NCBI GenBank assembly: GCA_903820505.1
Contig: CAIJHQ010000017.1
Coordinates: 1-64,000 of the forward strand
Origin: Candidatus Omnitrophota bacterium
Lineage (GTDB): Bacteria; Omnitrophota; Omnitrophia; Omnitrophales; Aquincolibacteriaceae
Length of the DNA stretch: 64,000 nt
Direction: 5' to 3'
A program made the translations under genes and the position numbers. Below the pieces are notes generated by a model. It saw nothing but the letters and a program-made list of their open reading frames with translations, made no database searches and was not told the DNA's origin. Of the stretch, positions 50,918 to 59,433 are shown piece by piece (position 1 is the stretch's first letter; each line of letters opens with the position of its first letter).

Positions 50918-52024
50918 ATGGCCTCTTTCAAAACGAAAAGAAAAAAGGAACAAACGGAGAATATCGCCGCGCATCACGGCAGGAAACTGCTCCGGTTCCT
51001 CGAAAAGAAAAAGGGGTCGATCTCGCCGCTTTTGATCGTCACGCATGATTATCCGGACCCGGACGCTATCGCGACCGCGCTGGCCCTTCAATACCTGGCC
51101 GAACGTTCCTACGGGATCCGTTCGCGGATCGTTTACAAGGGGATCATCGGCCGCGTGGAGAACCGCGCGATGGTCAGCCTCCTGCGGATCCCCGTGCACA
51201 AGATCCGGCCCTCCGACATCAAGACCTACGAAAACTCGGCCCTGATCGACACGCAGCCGGACTTCGAGAATAATCCTTATCCGCGCAACCGCAAAGTCAC
51301 CCTCGTTATCGACCAGCATCCCTCCGCGAAACCGCCTTTCGCGGCCTTGTCGATCATCGATACGGAATGCGGCGCCACGAGCGTGATCCTGACCCAGGCG
51401 CTTTTGCTGAGCGGGCTCGAGATCCCGAAAAGGATCGCGACCGCGCTGGCGTACGGTATTTTGTCCGACACGCTCAACCTTTACCGCGCCCATCGGGCGG
51501 ACATTATCCAGACCTATCTGGACATTTTGCCGCTCTGCGATATGCCGACACTGATCCGGATCCAGAACCCGCCGAAGTCCAAGAAATTTTTCAGCACGCT
51601 CAACCGCGGGCTTCAGGGTGCCCGCGCTTTTCGGGGGCTCATCGTTTCGCACCTCGGGGAGGTGGAGCATCCGGACCTGGTTTCGGAGATCGCGGATTTT
51701 CTTTTGACTTACCGGGGCATCGCGCGTTCGCTTTGCACGGGCCGTTACAAGGACAAGCTCCATGTGTCATTGCGCAGTAACCGGATGACGGACGACACGC
51801 CCGAGATCCTGAGGGGTATTTTTGACGACCGTAAAGAGGCGGGCGGGCACGACATGGTCGCCGGCGGGAGCTTCCATATCCGCCGGAAAGAGATCAATGA
51901 ATCCCGCTGGCAGGAGGCGGAGGCCCGCCTCGTGACGCGTCTGCTGAAACGGTTCCGTCTTCCATCCAAAGCGGAATTCTACGCGCCTTTCCAACAGGAA
52001 AAAAGCCCGGACCAGGTTTCCTAG
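50918..52024 (+). CDS. DHH-family phosphoesterase
   Basis: 368 residues from ATG 50918; GTG 50861 would extend into the upstream gene. DHH motifs: THDYPDPDAIATAL, a VIDQHPSAKPPF block and, in the DHHA1 part, AGGHDMVAGGS. Could be an nanoRNase/pAp phosphatase or a c-di-AMP phosphodiesterase; with CdaA present at 41783 the latter is possible but cannot be shown here. No PAS/GGDEF part as in GdpP. Confidence 0.8.
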   Translation: MASFKTKRKKEQTENIAAHHGRKLLRFLEKKKGSISPLLIVTHDYPDPDAIATALALQYLAERSYGIRSRIVYKGIIGRVENRAMVSLLRIPVHKIRPSDIKTYENSALIDTQPDFENNPYPRNRKVTLVIDQHPSAKPPFAALSIIDTECGATSVILTQALLLSGLEIPKRIATALAYGILSDTLNLYRAHRADIIQTYLDILPLCDMPTLIRIQNPPKSKKFFSTLNRGLQGARAFRGLIVSHLGEVEHPDLVSEIADFLLTYRGIARSLCTGRYKDKLHVSLRSNRMTDDTPEILRGIFDDRKEAGGHDMVAGGSFHIRRKEINESRWQEAEARLVTRLLKRFRLPSKAEFYAPFQQEKSPDQVS

Positions 52025-52089
52025 AAGGGATCCGGAAAGGCAGGAGCTGTTTCCGCTCCAAAATTGTTCTTCCGAGGGCATAATTTATT

Positions 52090-52117
52090 TTTAGAATTCT
52101 CTTTTCCGTTCTATAAT
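52090..52117 (+). promoter_or_regulatory. Promoter of lemA
   Basis: TTTAGA, 16-nt spacer, TATAAT (52112-52117). The leader to the ATG at 52165 holds GAGGAGG. Confidence 0.55.
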
Positions 52118-52164
52118 GAACCCCGCTGTTCATCCATGATCACAATCTATCGAGGAGGCCTGTT

Positions 52165-52761
52165 ATGAAAAAAGCTCTTTTGATCATCCTGGGGATCTTA
52201 GTCGTTATCGTTGTCGCGGGAGCGCTCGCGTTCGGTGGCATTTATAATAATCTCGTGACCAAAGAAGAGGGCGTGAACAGCGCTTGGGCGCAGGTGGAGA
52301 ACGTCTACCAACGCCGGCTTGATCTCGTGCCGAACCTTGTGGAGACCGTTAAGGGTTACGCCGCTCACGAAAAAGAAACGCTGCAGAATGTCGTGAACGC
52401 CCGTTCCAAGGTCGCGCAGATCACGGCTTCGCCTGCCATTATCAACGATCCCGCACTGCTCGCGAAATTCCAGGAAGCCCAGACCGCGCTGACCTCCTCG
52501 CTGAGCCGGTTGCTGGTGGTCGTGGAAAAATATCCGGACCTGAAGGCCAGCCAGAATTTTCTCGCGCTCCAGACTCAACTGGAGGGGACCGAGAACCGCA
52601 TTACGGTCGAAAGAAAGCGCTTCAACGAAGCGGCCATGGGGTTCAATGCTTTCCGCCGGCAGTTCCCGAACGTGTTCGTCGCGAACGTGGCGGGATTCCA
52701 GAGCAAGGCTTATTTTCAAGCCAATCAGGACGCCAAGTCGGCACCTCAGGTCAAGTTCTGA
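52165..52761 (+). CDS. lemA: LemA-family protein
   Basis: 198 residues. One N-terminal transmembrane helix (about 4-25), then the coiled helical LemA domain with YNNLVTKEEGVNSAWAQVEN, RRLDLVPNLVETVKG and ENRITVERKRFNEA. Function unclear. The following two genes encode TPM-domain proteins, the usual partners of LemA. Confidence 0.93.
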   Translation: MKKALLIILGILVVIVVAGALAFGGIYNNLVTKEEGVNSAWAQVENVYQRRLDLVPNLVETVKGYAAHEKETLQNVVNARSKVAQITASPAIINDPALLAKFQEAQTALTSSLSRLLVVVEKYPDLKASQNFLALQTQLEGTENRITVERKRFNEAAMGFNAFRRQFPNVFVANVAGFQSKAYFQANQDAKSAPQVKF

Positions 52762-52764
52762 TCG

Positions 52765-53517
52765 ATGGATCGAACCAGGGGACAGTCCCATTTTTTTAAA
52801 GGGTGGGTCTGTCCCTTTTTTCTTTTCGCTTTTGTCTTTTTTTCCGGGCTGTCCGTTCTCTCAGCGCTTGAAGTTCCCAAACGGCCCGAAGGTTATGTGA
52901 ACGATTGGGCCGGTCTCTTATCTCCCGCCGCGAACGCCGATCTCGAAGTTCAGCTGCGTGCCTTCGAAGACAAGACCAGTAATCAGGTGGTGGTCGTGAC
53001 CTTTCCGTCCCTGGAGGGGCAGTCGCTCGAGGATTTTTCCATGCGCCTCGCGGAAGCCTGGAAGATCGGACAAAAGGGGAAAGATAACGGCGTCATTTTC
53101 CTGATCTTCCGGGATGACAGAAAAATGCGCATTGAGGTCGGGTATGGCCTGGAAGGGGCTTTTCCGGATCTCGTGGCGGGTGAGATCATCCGCCAGGTCG
53201 TGGCCCCTTATTTCCGGAAAGGGGACACTACGCGCGGGATTGTCGCGGGGGTGGACGCGATCCTCAGGGCCACGCAGGGAGAGTTTAAAGGAACACCGCG
53301 GTCGGCGCAAAGCGACGTTGTTCCGAGGCTCTTGCTGTTGATCTTCATTTTTGGCCTTTTTCACATCCTTTCGCGGGCCGGGATCTACCAGATCAACGGC
53401 CGCGGAGGACGTTTTGGCGGATTTTACGGAGGGTTTTCGTCGGGCGGCGGGTTTGGCGGAGGTTTCAGCGGCGGCGGTGGAGGGTTCGGCGGCGGCGGAG
53501 CTTCAGGAGGCTGGTAA
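52765..53517 (+). CDS. TPM-domain membrane protein (YgcG-type)
   Basis: 250 residues. Signal peptide, then the TPM domain (about 40-165: VNDWAGLLSPAANADLE, QVVVVTFPSLEG, GVIFLIFRDDRKMRIEVGYGLEGAF) and one transmembrane helix (about 186-202) with a Gly/Phe-rich tail. The first codons are read through a REP-like segment at 52777-52819, giving an unusual start (DRTRGQSHFFKGW) before the signal sequence. Function unknown. Confidence 0.85.
   Translation: MDRTRGQSHFFKGWVCPFFLFAFVFFSGLSVLSALEVPKRPEGYVNDWAGLLSPAANADLEVQLRAFEDKTSNQVVVVTFPSLEGQSLEDFSMRLAEAWKIGQKGKDNGVIFLIFRDDRKMRIEVGYGLEGAFPDLVAGEIIRQVVAPYFRKGDTTRGIVAGVDAILRATQGEFKGTPRSAQSDVVPRLLLLIFIFGLFHILSRAGIYQINGRGGRFGGFYGGFSSGGGFGGGFSGGGGGFGGGGASGGW
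52777..52819. repeat. GGGACAG-type inverted repeat inside a gene start
   Basis: AGGGGACAGTCCC and GGGTCTGTCCC with T-runs. Same core as the hairpin at 26061-26099. Translated as part of the TPM protein. Confidence 0.45.
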
Positions 53518-53958
53518 ATGAGAACACATCATCCGGCATTGTTTTTTTCGAAGGCCGAAAAAGAAATGATCGCCGCGGCGATCCGGGAAGCGGAGAAAAA
53601 TACGTCGGGCGAAATCCGGGTGCATCTGGAATCGAGGGCGGGGGAGAATGTCTTCGGCCGCGCCAAGAGGGTTTTCCAGAAGATCGGGATGACACGGACC
53701 GCACAAAGGAACGGTGTGTTGATCTTTATCGCGATCAAGGACAGGAAGTTCGCGGTGCTCGGCGACACCGGGATCAATGAAAAAGTCCCGGAAGGTTTCT
53801 GGAACGATGTCGCGGAGATTCTTCACCGGCACTTCACGGAAGATAAATTCGCGGAAGGGATCTCCGAAGCCGTTCTGCGCGTCGGCGAGAAGCTCAAGGA
53901 ATATTTCCCTTATCAGGCGGGCGATAAGAACGAACTTCCCGACACCATTTCCTATTAG
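53518..53958 (+). CDS. TPM-domain protein, cytoplasmic type
   Basis: 146 residues. TPM domain (about 10-125: FSKAEKEMIAAAIREAEKNT, GVLIFIAIKDRKFAVLGDTGINEKV). No signal peptide. It directly follows the stop of the membrane TPM gene. Function unknown; probably acts with LemA. Confidence 0.88.
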   Translation: MRTHHPALFFSKAEKEMIAAAIREAEKNTSGEIRVHLESRAGENVFGRAKRVFQKIGMTRTAQRNGVLIFIAIKDRKFAVLGDTGINEKVPEGFWNDVAEILHRHFTEDKFAEGISEAVLRVGEKLKEYFPYQAGDKNELPDTISY

Positions 53959-53975
53959 GAAGGACCGGCAAGAGC

Positions 53976-54509
53976 ATGGACATTCACGAATCCTGGGAAA
54001 AGGCGCTCAAACATACGGAGATCGTCCGGCCGCGTGTCCAGCCTCTCCAGACGTTCGAGGTCACTCAGATCCCATATATTTTTTTGGCGGAATCGCTCGT
54101 TGACCATGGAAGTACGGTGGTCCGGAAGGGGGATGTCATGGTGGACAAGCCCTCGATCATTTTGCCGCCCGATCTTCCGCAATTCGAAGGGTTCGAATTC
54201 GAGAAGCGGTTCTCCGGCGTCGCGGATTATTTGACGACTTTTCTGATGGTACGCGGGATCCGCTTTCCATCATTGAAATACGAGAATAAAATAGCTTCGC
54301 TGGACGTCCGCAAGGAAAAGCTCGCGCGCGAGGTCGAGGCCTTTTTGCAGGTGCTGCAACGCCAGGAAAATGTCTCGACCGGCCTCGTGATCGGTCCGGA
54401 AGACTGCTGGCAGTTTTCGATATTGATCTTTATTTGCGGTCAGATCGTTCGTTCGGCTGACGGGGACGTTCGCAAGATCTTCGAACGTTATCGCGATCCG
54501 TCCCGTTAG
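53976..54509 (+). CDS. Hypothetical protein
   Basis: 177 residues, no signal peptide or membrane helix. Mixed alpha/beta: a strand-rich first half (EVTQIPYIFLAESLVDHG) and helical second half with Cys-Trp in GPEDCWQFSILIFICGQI. No family recognised. 17 bp after the TPM gene with AGGAAGGA upstream, so it is probably in the lemA operon. Confidence 0.65.
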   Translation: MDIHESWEKALKHTEIVRPRVQPLQTFEVTQIPYIFLAESLVDHGSTVVRKGDVMVDKPSIILPPDLPQFEGFEFEKRFSGVADYLTTFLMVRGIRFPSLKYENKIASLDVRKEKLAREVEAFLQVLQRQENVSTGLVIGPEDCWQFSILIFICGQIVRSADGDVRKIFERYRDPSR

Positions 54510-54596
54510 AGGAACTATGAACGGCGATAAGCCCGGGACCGCGCGAACCGTCAAAATTAGAAAAATATACCACAGAGCATTTTGAAAGGGAAGGAT

Positions 54597-56441
54597 ATGG
54601 AGGATATTCCGGAGTACGCATCATTTCTTCAATCGGCCTGCGCCAAGGCCTGGAAAAAGATCGGCGCAAAACGGCGGGCCGGTGTTACGGCGCCTCTTTT
54701 TTCGATCTACTCTAAAAAAAGCATCGGGACCGGGGAAGCTCCCGACCTCAAGGGCCTCATCGACTGGTGCCGCAAGACGGGGCTTTCCATTATCCAGCTC
54801 CTTCCGCTCAACGACGTCGGATTCGAATTCCGGCCCTATGATTCCCAGTCAAGCCTCGCGCTCGACCCCATGTATCTTTCCCTGGAAGGTCTTTTGGGTT
54901 GTGACCTCAAGAAATTCGCCAAGGACAACGCGGCTCTCAGGAAAAAATTCCCGGCCGGCAAGGGGCGTGTGGACTACGGTGTCAAGCGGGCCAAATTGGA
55001 ACTCCTGAAAAAGATCTTCGGACACGCCTCGACATCCCGTAAAGAGAAGGGGTTCCTGGCTTATCTCAAGACGCATAAAGCGTGGCTGGAGGATTACGCC
55101 CTTTACAAGACGCTCAAAAATAAGTTCGATCACGCCGGATGGATCGATTGGCCCGAGACGTTCAAGACGAAAGAGCCCGCAGCGATGAAGAAGGTCGCCG
55201 CGGAAAATGCGGAAGAGCTCCTTTTTCATCAGTGGCTGCAGTGGCAGCTTTTCGAGCAGTTCGCGGAAGTCAAACGGTACGCCGCCAAGAACGGCGTGCT
55301 TCTGATGGGCGATATGCCGTTCCTTGTTTCCCGCGACAGCGCGGACGTTTGGGCTAAGCAGGAATATTTCAGGCTCGACCGCTCTTCCGGCGCGCCGCCC
55401 GACCTTTATTTTGCGCAGGGTCAACGGTGGGGCATGCCGCCTTACGACTGGAGCCGGATCGCGGCGGACGGGTACGGGTATTTGATCCGGAAGATGCAGT
55501 ATAGCGAGAATTTTTTCGACATGTACCGAATCGACCACTTCGTGGGGATGTTCCGGCTCTGGACGATCGATCTTTTTGAACCGGTGGAACATGCCGGTAT
55601 GCGCGGCCGTTTCGATCCTCCGGAAGAGCCCCTTTGGAAAGAGCACGGTCGGAAGATCTTGAACGTCATGGTGGAGAACACGAGCATGCTCCCGTGCGCG
55701 GAGGATCTCGGTGTCGTTCCGAAATGTTCGTACGAGATCCTCGAGGAATACCGGATCCCGGGTTCGGACGTTCAGCGGTGGATACGGAACTGGGGGAAGG
55801 ATTATCATTTCAAGCCGGGGAATGCCTGCCGGCCGAACGGGATGGCGATGCTTTCGACCCACGACACGAGTCCCTTTTGCGCGTGGTGGGAGAACGAGGC
55901 GGGCACGGTCGACGAGTGGTTTTTCCGGAAAAAATGCCAGGACGCGCGTATCCATTTTGACGATATTCAAAGCATGCTTTTTGAGCCCGGCGGGCCGGTG
56001 CACGGCCGGCTTCGCTGGCGTCCGGAGATCGCGAGCGCGGACACTCTTCTCTCGGTCCTTCGCCGTTCGAAGGACGAAGCGTGGCATCTTGTCGATGCCT
56101 TCATGAGCTCTTATAATGAAAGGCAGCTTTACTGGCACTTTGTGGGCATGCACGGGCATCCGGGGAAAAAAGTTTCGCACGAATTCATGCGGAAGGCCCT
56201 TGATGCGGTGAACGCGGCCCATTCGGTGTTCAGTCTGCAGATGCTCCAGGACTGGCTTGCTCTCGGGGATTATGAGCAGAGGGATTCGTGGGAATACCGG
56301 ATCAATGTTCCGGGGACCATGGGACCCAACAATTGGTCGCTCGTGGCGCCTTGCTCGCTGGAGGCGATGCAGGATCTGGGGATCAATGCGTCGATCCGCG
56401 AGATCGTGACGGCGTCGCAACGGCTTGCTCCGTTAAAATAA
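54597..56441 (+). CDS. malQ: 4-alpha-glucanotransferase (amylomaltase)
   Basis: 614 residues from ATG 54597 (AAAGGGAAGG upstream); an in-frame TTG at 54582 would add five residues. GH77 features: PLLPLN-like IIQLLPLNDVGFEF, DMPFLVSRDSADVW, YRIDHFVGMF (the nucleophile Asp), AEDLGVVP with the acid/base Glu, and STHDTSPFCAWW. It transfers maltosyl units between glucans. Longer than the typical 500 residues, as in some plant-like and PVC members. Confidence 0.93.
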   Translation: MEDIPEYASFLQSACAKAWKKIGAKRRAGVTAPLFSIYSKKSIGTGEAPDLKGLIDWCRKTGLSIIQLLPLNDVGFEFRPYDSQSSLALDPMYLSLEGLLGCDLKKFAKDNAALRKKFPAGKGRVDYGVKRAKLELLKKIFGHASTSRKEKGFLAYLKTHKAWLEDYALYKTLKNKFDHAGWIDWPETFKTKEPAAMKKVAAENAEELLFHQWLQWQLFEQFAEVKRYAAKNGVLLMGDMPFLVSRDSADVWAKQEYFRLDRSSGAPPDLYFAQGQRWGMPPYDWSRIAADGYGYLIRKMQYSENFFDMYRIDHFVGMFRLWTIDLFEPVEHAGMRGRFDPPEEPLWKEHGRKILNVMVENTSMLPCAEDLGVVPKCSYEILEEYRIPGSDVQRWIRNWGKDYHFKPGNACRPNGMAMLSTHDTSPFCAWWENEAGTVDEWFFRKKCQDARIHFDDIQSMLFEPGGPVHGRLRWRPEIASADTLLSVLRRSKDEAWHLVDAFMSSYNERQLYWHFVGMHGHPGKKVSHEFMRKALDAVNAAHSVFSLQMLQDWLALGDYEQRDSWEYRINVPGTMGPNNWSLVAPCSLEAMQDLGINASIREIVTASQRLAPLK

Positions 56442-56459
56442 AACAAGGAAGGTCCGGCT

Positions 56460-57185
56460 ATGAAGATCAATGTTCTGTCGTTTTTGACGGGGTTGTTAAT
56501 TGTCGTGTTGCTCGTTGCGGGAGTCATGTTCTTGAAGTCCCGGAAAGTGGCGCCCGTAAAACAGCTTCCGGTCACGGCCGTGGCGGGTCTTCACCGGGCC
56601 TTTCCGAAGGTCATCGGGCCGGAGAGCGCGCCCGTTAAACTGATCGAGTACAGTGATTTCGAATGTCCGTCCTGCCGTATAGCGCAGGGAACGATCGCGC
56701 AGGTCTTCAGGGACTATCCGGGGAAGATACAGCTTACCTACCGGCATTTTCCGCTAACCTCGCATCGCTGGTCGATTTATGCCCACCAGGCCGCCGAGTG
56801 CATGCAGATCCAGGGAAAGTTCTGGCCGTATCAGGACAAGCTTTATGAAAAACAGCCGGAATGGGCAGCCTCTAAGGTCCCTCCGGTGGAAATGTTCGGC
56901 AGATATGCACGCGAGCAGGGAGCGGATATGAACCTTTTCACCGCGTGCATGGGAGATGTGGCGGTTACGCGCGGGATCTACGCGGAAAAAGAAGAGGGTG
57001 CCAGGAACCAGATCAACGCGACGCCGACTTTTTTTCTGGGGGGGGAACGTTTCGTCGGTCCTCGCGAGATGAGAGAAAAAGGAGTGAACGCGATCCGCCG
57101 GGCATTGGGGCTTCCGGAGTTTCCCGTCGTTCCCGAACCGGCCGTGCCGCAGGCGAAAGAGTCCCTGCCTCCGGCCAAGAAGTAG
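56460..57185 (+). CDS. DsbA-family thioredoxin-like protein, membrane anchored
   Basis: 241 residues. N-terminal membrane helix (about 6-26). Thioredoxin_4 domain with active site FECPSCRIAQ and cis-Pro in NATPTFFLGG. A Pro-rich tail (EFPVVPEPAVPQAKESLPPAK). Exported disulfide oxidoreductase. The MauE-like gene follows, as in the MauE-MauD and similar oxidative pairs. Confidence 0.88.
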   Translation: MKINVLSFLTGLLIVVLLVAGVMFLKSRKVAPVKQLPVTAVAGLHRAFPKVIGPESAPVKLIEYSDFECPSCRIAQGTIAQVFRDYPGKIQLTYRHFPLTSHRWSIYAHQAAECMQIQGKFWPYQDKLYEKQPEWAASKVPPVEMFGRYAREQGADMNLFTACMGDVAVTRGIYAEKEEGARNQINATPTFFLGGERFVGPREMREKGVNAIRRALGLPEFPVVPEPAVPQAKESLPPAKK

Positions 57186-57232
57186 ATTTTTTGAAAAAGG
57201 TCATTCCTGACAATTTCAACAAGGTGATCATC

Positions 57233-57688
57233 ATGAGAGAAAAAAATTACAAGTTACTGTTCGCGGGGCGCGTTTTTCTGGGGCTTGTTTTTGTTTGCTC
57301 GGGTTTTATCAAATTGATGGAGCCTATCGAGAATTTTCGGGGCGCCATGACTGCGTATGATGTCATCCCGTCGGTGGTGATCCCGGTCCTCGCGCAGGTC
57401 ATTCCGTGGGCGGAATTTGTTTTTGGATTTTTCCTTGTGGCCGGATACCTCCCGAGGATCAGCGCGGGAGTGCTGGCGGGACTCTCCTGGAGTTTCGTTC
57501 TTCTCATTCTGATCACGAAGACCATGACAGGGAGTCTGCCGAAAGATTGCGGGTGCTTCGGAGAAGGAAGCTTTCTTCATCTGAAGCCGCTTCAGGTCGT
57601 TTTCCTCGATGTCTTCAACACCCTCATCGGCATAAAGCTGGCGCTCACCAAAAATCATCCCTTCAGTCTCGCGTCGATCCTGAAGTAA
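57233..57688 (+). CDS. MauE/DoxX-like membrane protein
   Basis: 151 residues from ATG 57233 with AAGGTG upstream. Four transmembrane helices, with GRVFLGLVFVCSGFIKLMEP at the start and a Cys pair in LPKDCGCFGEGSF. MauE-type proteins are redox partners of DsbA-like or MauD proteins. The upstream open frame (56945-) is not coding. Confidence 0.85.
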   Translation: MREKNYKLLFAGRVFLGLVFVCSGFIKLMEPIENFRGAMTAYDVIPSVVIPVLAQVIPWAEFVFGFFLVAGYLPRISAGVLAGLSWSFVLLILITKTMTGSLPKDCGCFGEGSFLHLKPLQVVFLDVFNTLIGIKLALTKNHPFSLASILK

Positions 57689-57715
57689 ATAGAAAACAGA
57701 CGGGTTTTCGTCAGA

Positions 57716-57994
57716 CAAGTGCTCTCTTCAATTCCCTCGTAGTGCCCCGAAGGGGTAGTCCAAGTTTCATTAATTGGGGAATGAATTAGAGAATTGGGCA
57801 GGGAGGGAATTGGCTCCTCCGCCTCGCCTGCTTACCGGCAGACGGGCTACGGTAGGCCACTCGCGCTTGCAAACCTGGCATGGGTCAGGTTTGCAGGCAA
57901 GCGCTCTCTTCAATTCCCTCGTAGTGCCCCGAAGGGGTAGTCCAAGTTTCATTAATTGGGGAATGAATTAGAGAATTGGGCAGGGAGGGAATTG
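57716..57994. repeat. 182-bp tandem duplication ending in tRNA-Phe
   Basis: A 97-bp block at 57716-57812 is repeated at 57898-57994 with one mismatch (offset 182). The second copy includes the last 18 bases of the tRNA-Phe gene, the first ends with the same 18 bases followed by unrelated sequence. An 85-bp spacer between them contains a TGCAAACCTG/CAGGTTTGCA hairpin. No integrase is in view. Confidence 0.75.
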
Positions 57995-58049
57995 AACCCC
58001 CGACACAGGGATTTTCAGTCCCTTGCTCTACCGACTGAGCTACCTGCCC
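57977..58049 (-). tRNA. tRNA-Phe (GAA)
   Basis: 73-nt cloverleaf: acceptor GGGCAGG/CCTGCCC, D-arm GCTC/GAGC, anticodon loop CTGAAAA with anticodon GAA, anticodon stem GGGA/TCCC, T-arm GGGGG-TTCAATT-CCCTC. Discriminator A, no CCA encoded. The T-arm 3' half and acceptor 3' strand are duplicated at 57795-57812. Confidence 0.95.
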
Positions 58050-58082
58050 GTGTTACTGTGAAGAGACCGCTTGGAGATGAGG

Positions 58083-58111
58083 ACTGTACCAGTTTCCCGA
58101 TGGAATTTCAA
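58083..58111 (-). promoter_or_regulatory. Promoter of tRNA-Phe
   Basis: Minus strand TTGAAA, 17-nt spacer, TACAGT, 33 bases before the tRNA 5' end. Confidence 0.6.
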
Positions 58112-58308
58112 TCGGAAAACAAGGTGGCCCATAAAATCGCCCGCTTCCGACACAACCCGTTTTTTTTAATTGACGGCTCGCTGGTGCGGGTTTACCCTGT
58201 CCTTGGGTCGTTAGTCGCCTCGTTATGCTTCGGTCCTGGATTTTTAAAATGGCCCCCTGTGGGTTGGCAGTTCTGGCAGAGGGGTGTTTAACCTAGGAGG
58301 AACCAGCG

Positions 58309-58494
58309 ATGGACAGTTCAACGGGCACTCGCATTTTCGGCAAGTCTTCCGCACCAAAACTCTCGGGAGCAGAGTTCACGGCGCGCGTTCAAAAGAAAGC
58401 CAAAGAGTTATGGGAACGCAACGGACGCGCTCAGGGAAAAGACCTTGAGAACTGGCTTGAAGCCGAAAAATTGGTTAAAAGCGGAAAGGCCTAA
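58309..58494 (+). CDS. DUF2934-type small protein
   Basis: 61 residues. AKELWERNGRAQGKDLENWLEAE matches the DUF2934 helical pattern (A.ELWE.NGR..G.D.ENWL.AE). AGGAGGAACC before the ATG. Function unknown. Starts a group of small cytoplasmic proteins. Confidence 0.78.
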   Translation: MDSSTGTRIFGKSSAPKLSGAEFTARVQKKAKELWERNGRAQGKDLENWLEAEKLVKSGKA

Positions 58495-58515
58495 GTACAT
58501 TCGCGGCAAAGAATA

Positions 58516-58599
58516 ACCGGACGGCGTTCGGAAGGGGAGGGCGGGATTTTCAGGCGAGAGTGCTTCCCTCCATCCGAGCGTCGTCCGGTCGTGTTTTTT
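58516..58599 (+). terminator. Terminator after the DUF2934 gene
   Basis: Long imperfect hairpin: ACCGGACGGCG-TTCGGA pairs with TCCGA-GCGTCGTCCGGT, followed by CGTG and TTTTTT (58594-58599). Confidence 0.65.
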
Positions 58600-58631
58600 A
58601 AAGCCCGCATTTTTCAGGATCCGGAGGAACA

Positions 58632-58796
58632 ATGTTCGATATCAGCAAGCTGGGGGATATGGCGAAGATCGCCAGCGAAGCAAAAAATATGCAGGAGAAG
58701 CAGGACAAAATGGCGAGAGAACAGCTTGATCTTCTGAAAAAGATCTCCGGACAAATGGATGCCCTTATTCCCCTGATCAAAGAAGCAAAAACATAA
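58632..58796 (+). CDS. Small helical protein
   Basis: 54 residues, ATG with CCGGAGGAACA just before it. A single long amphipathic helix (DMAKIASEAKNMQEKQDKMA then DLLKKISGQMDALIPLI), coiled-coil-like. No family recognised. Sits between a terminator and the zinc-ribbon gene. Confidence 0.6.
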   Translation: MFDISKLGDMAKIASEAKNMQEKQDKMAREQLDLLKKISGQMDALIPLIKEAKT

Positions 58797-58863
58797 AAAG
58801 CGGCGGAACACGCGATCCGCCGGCAAAATACGGAACCTATCGGAAAAGGAGCAACCTAGCGAT

Positions 58864-59391
58864 ATGAAGAAACGCTCGAAGGGCAAAACAGCAAAAGCGA
58901 ACCAAACCGATATGCCGGAACTTGTGACCGCGATGACGAAGCTCGTCGAACGGCTCGAGGCCCTCGAGAAAAAAACGGATCTGGTGATAAGCCGGGTGGC
59001 GTCCCTGCCGCAGGAGATGCGGCGCGCATGTCAGGACGTGCGGCGTTCGGAACCGTCCCATCAAGTTCAACCGTTCCAGGGTGCCGGGCAAGGCTCCCCG
59101 CAAAATCATGGCGGGAGAGAGAGGCCTTTATATCAGGCGGTTTGTGCGGATTGTCGCAAGAACTGCGAGGTCCCGTTCAAGCCGACGGGAGAGCGCCCGG
59201 TCTATTGCAAAGAATGTTTCGCACGCCGCAAGTCCGGGAACGTTCCGAAAGCCCTTGGCGGGCCGACTCCGGCGCCGGAGCAGCCGCGAAAAGCGACAGC
59301 CGCCCCTCAAGGATCCGGAGCTTCTATCGCGCGTGGTACCTCCAAGATCCCAAAAACGAAGCCTTCGAAAAAGAAGAAGAAAAAGGGCTGA
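58864..59391 (+). CDS. CxxC-x17-CxxC zinc-ribbon protein
   Basis: 175 residues. A coiled-coil-like N-terminus (about 18-45, ERLEALEKKTD) leads to a zinc ribbon: VCADCRKNCEVPFKPTGERP then PVYCKECF, matching the probable zinc-binding TIGR04272 type. The C-terminal tail is low-complexity and Lys-rich (KPSKKKKKKG). Possibly RNA or DNA binding. A weak hairpin with a T7 run at 59397-59430 may end its transcript. Confidence 0.8.
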   Translation: MKKRSKGKTAKANQTDMPELVTAMTKLVERLEALEKKTDLVISRVASLPQEMRRACQDVRRSEPSHQVQPFQGAGQGSPQNHGGRERPLYQAVCADCRKNCEVPFKPTGERPVYCKECFARRKSGNVPKALGGPTPAPEQPRKATAAPQGSGASIARGTSKIPKTKPSKKKKKKG

Positions 59392-59433
59392 ATCCAGCCC
59401 GTCAGAAAAAAACGAGGGCGGTTTTTTTAAAGA

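Noticed and set aside
57956-58291. Open frame reading through tRNA-Phe on the plus strand (contains GRELNPRHRDFQSLALPTELP-like residues in part)
   Set aside because: It is antisense to a clear tRNA gene and a known type of spurious annotation; rejected as a gene.
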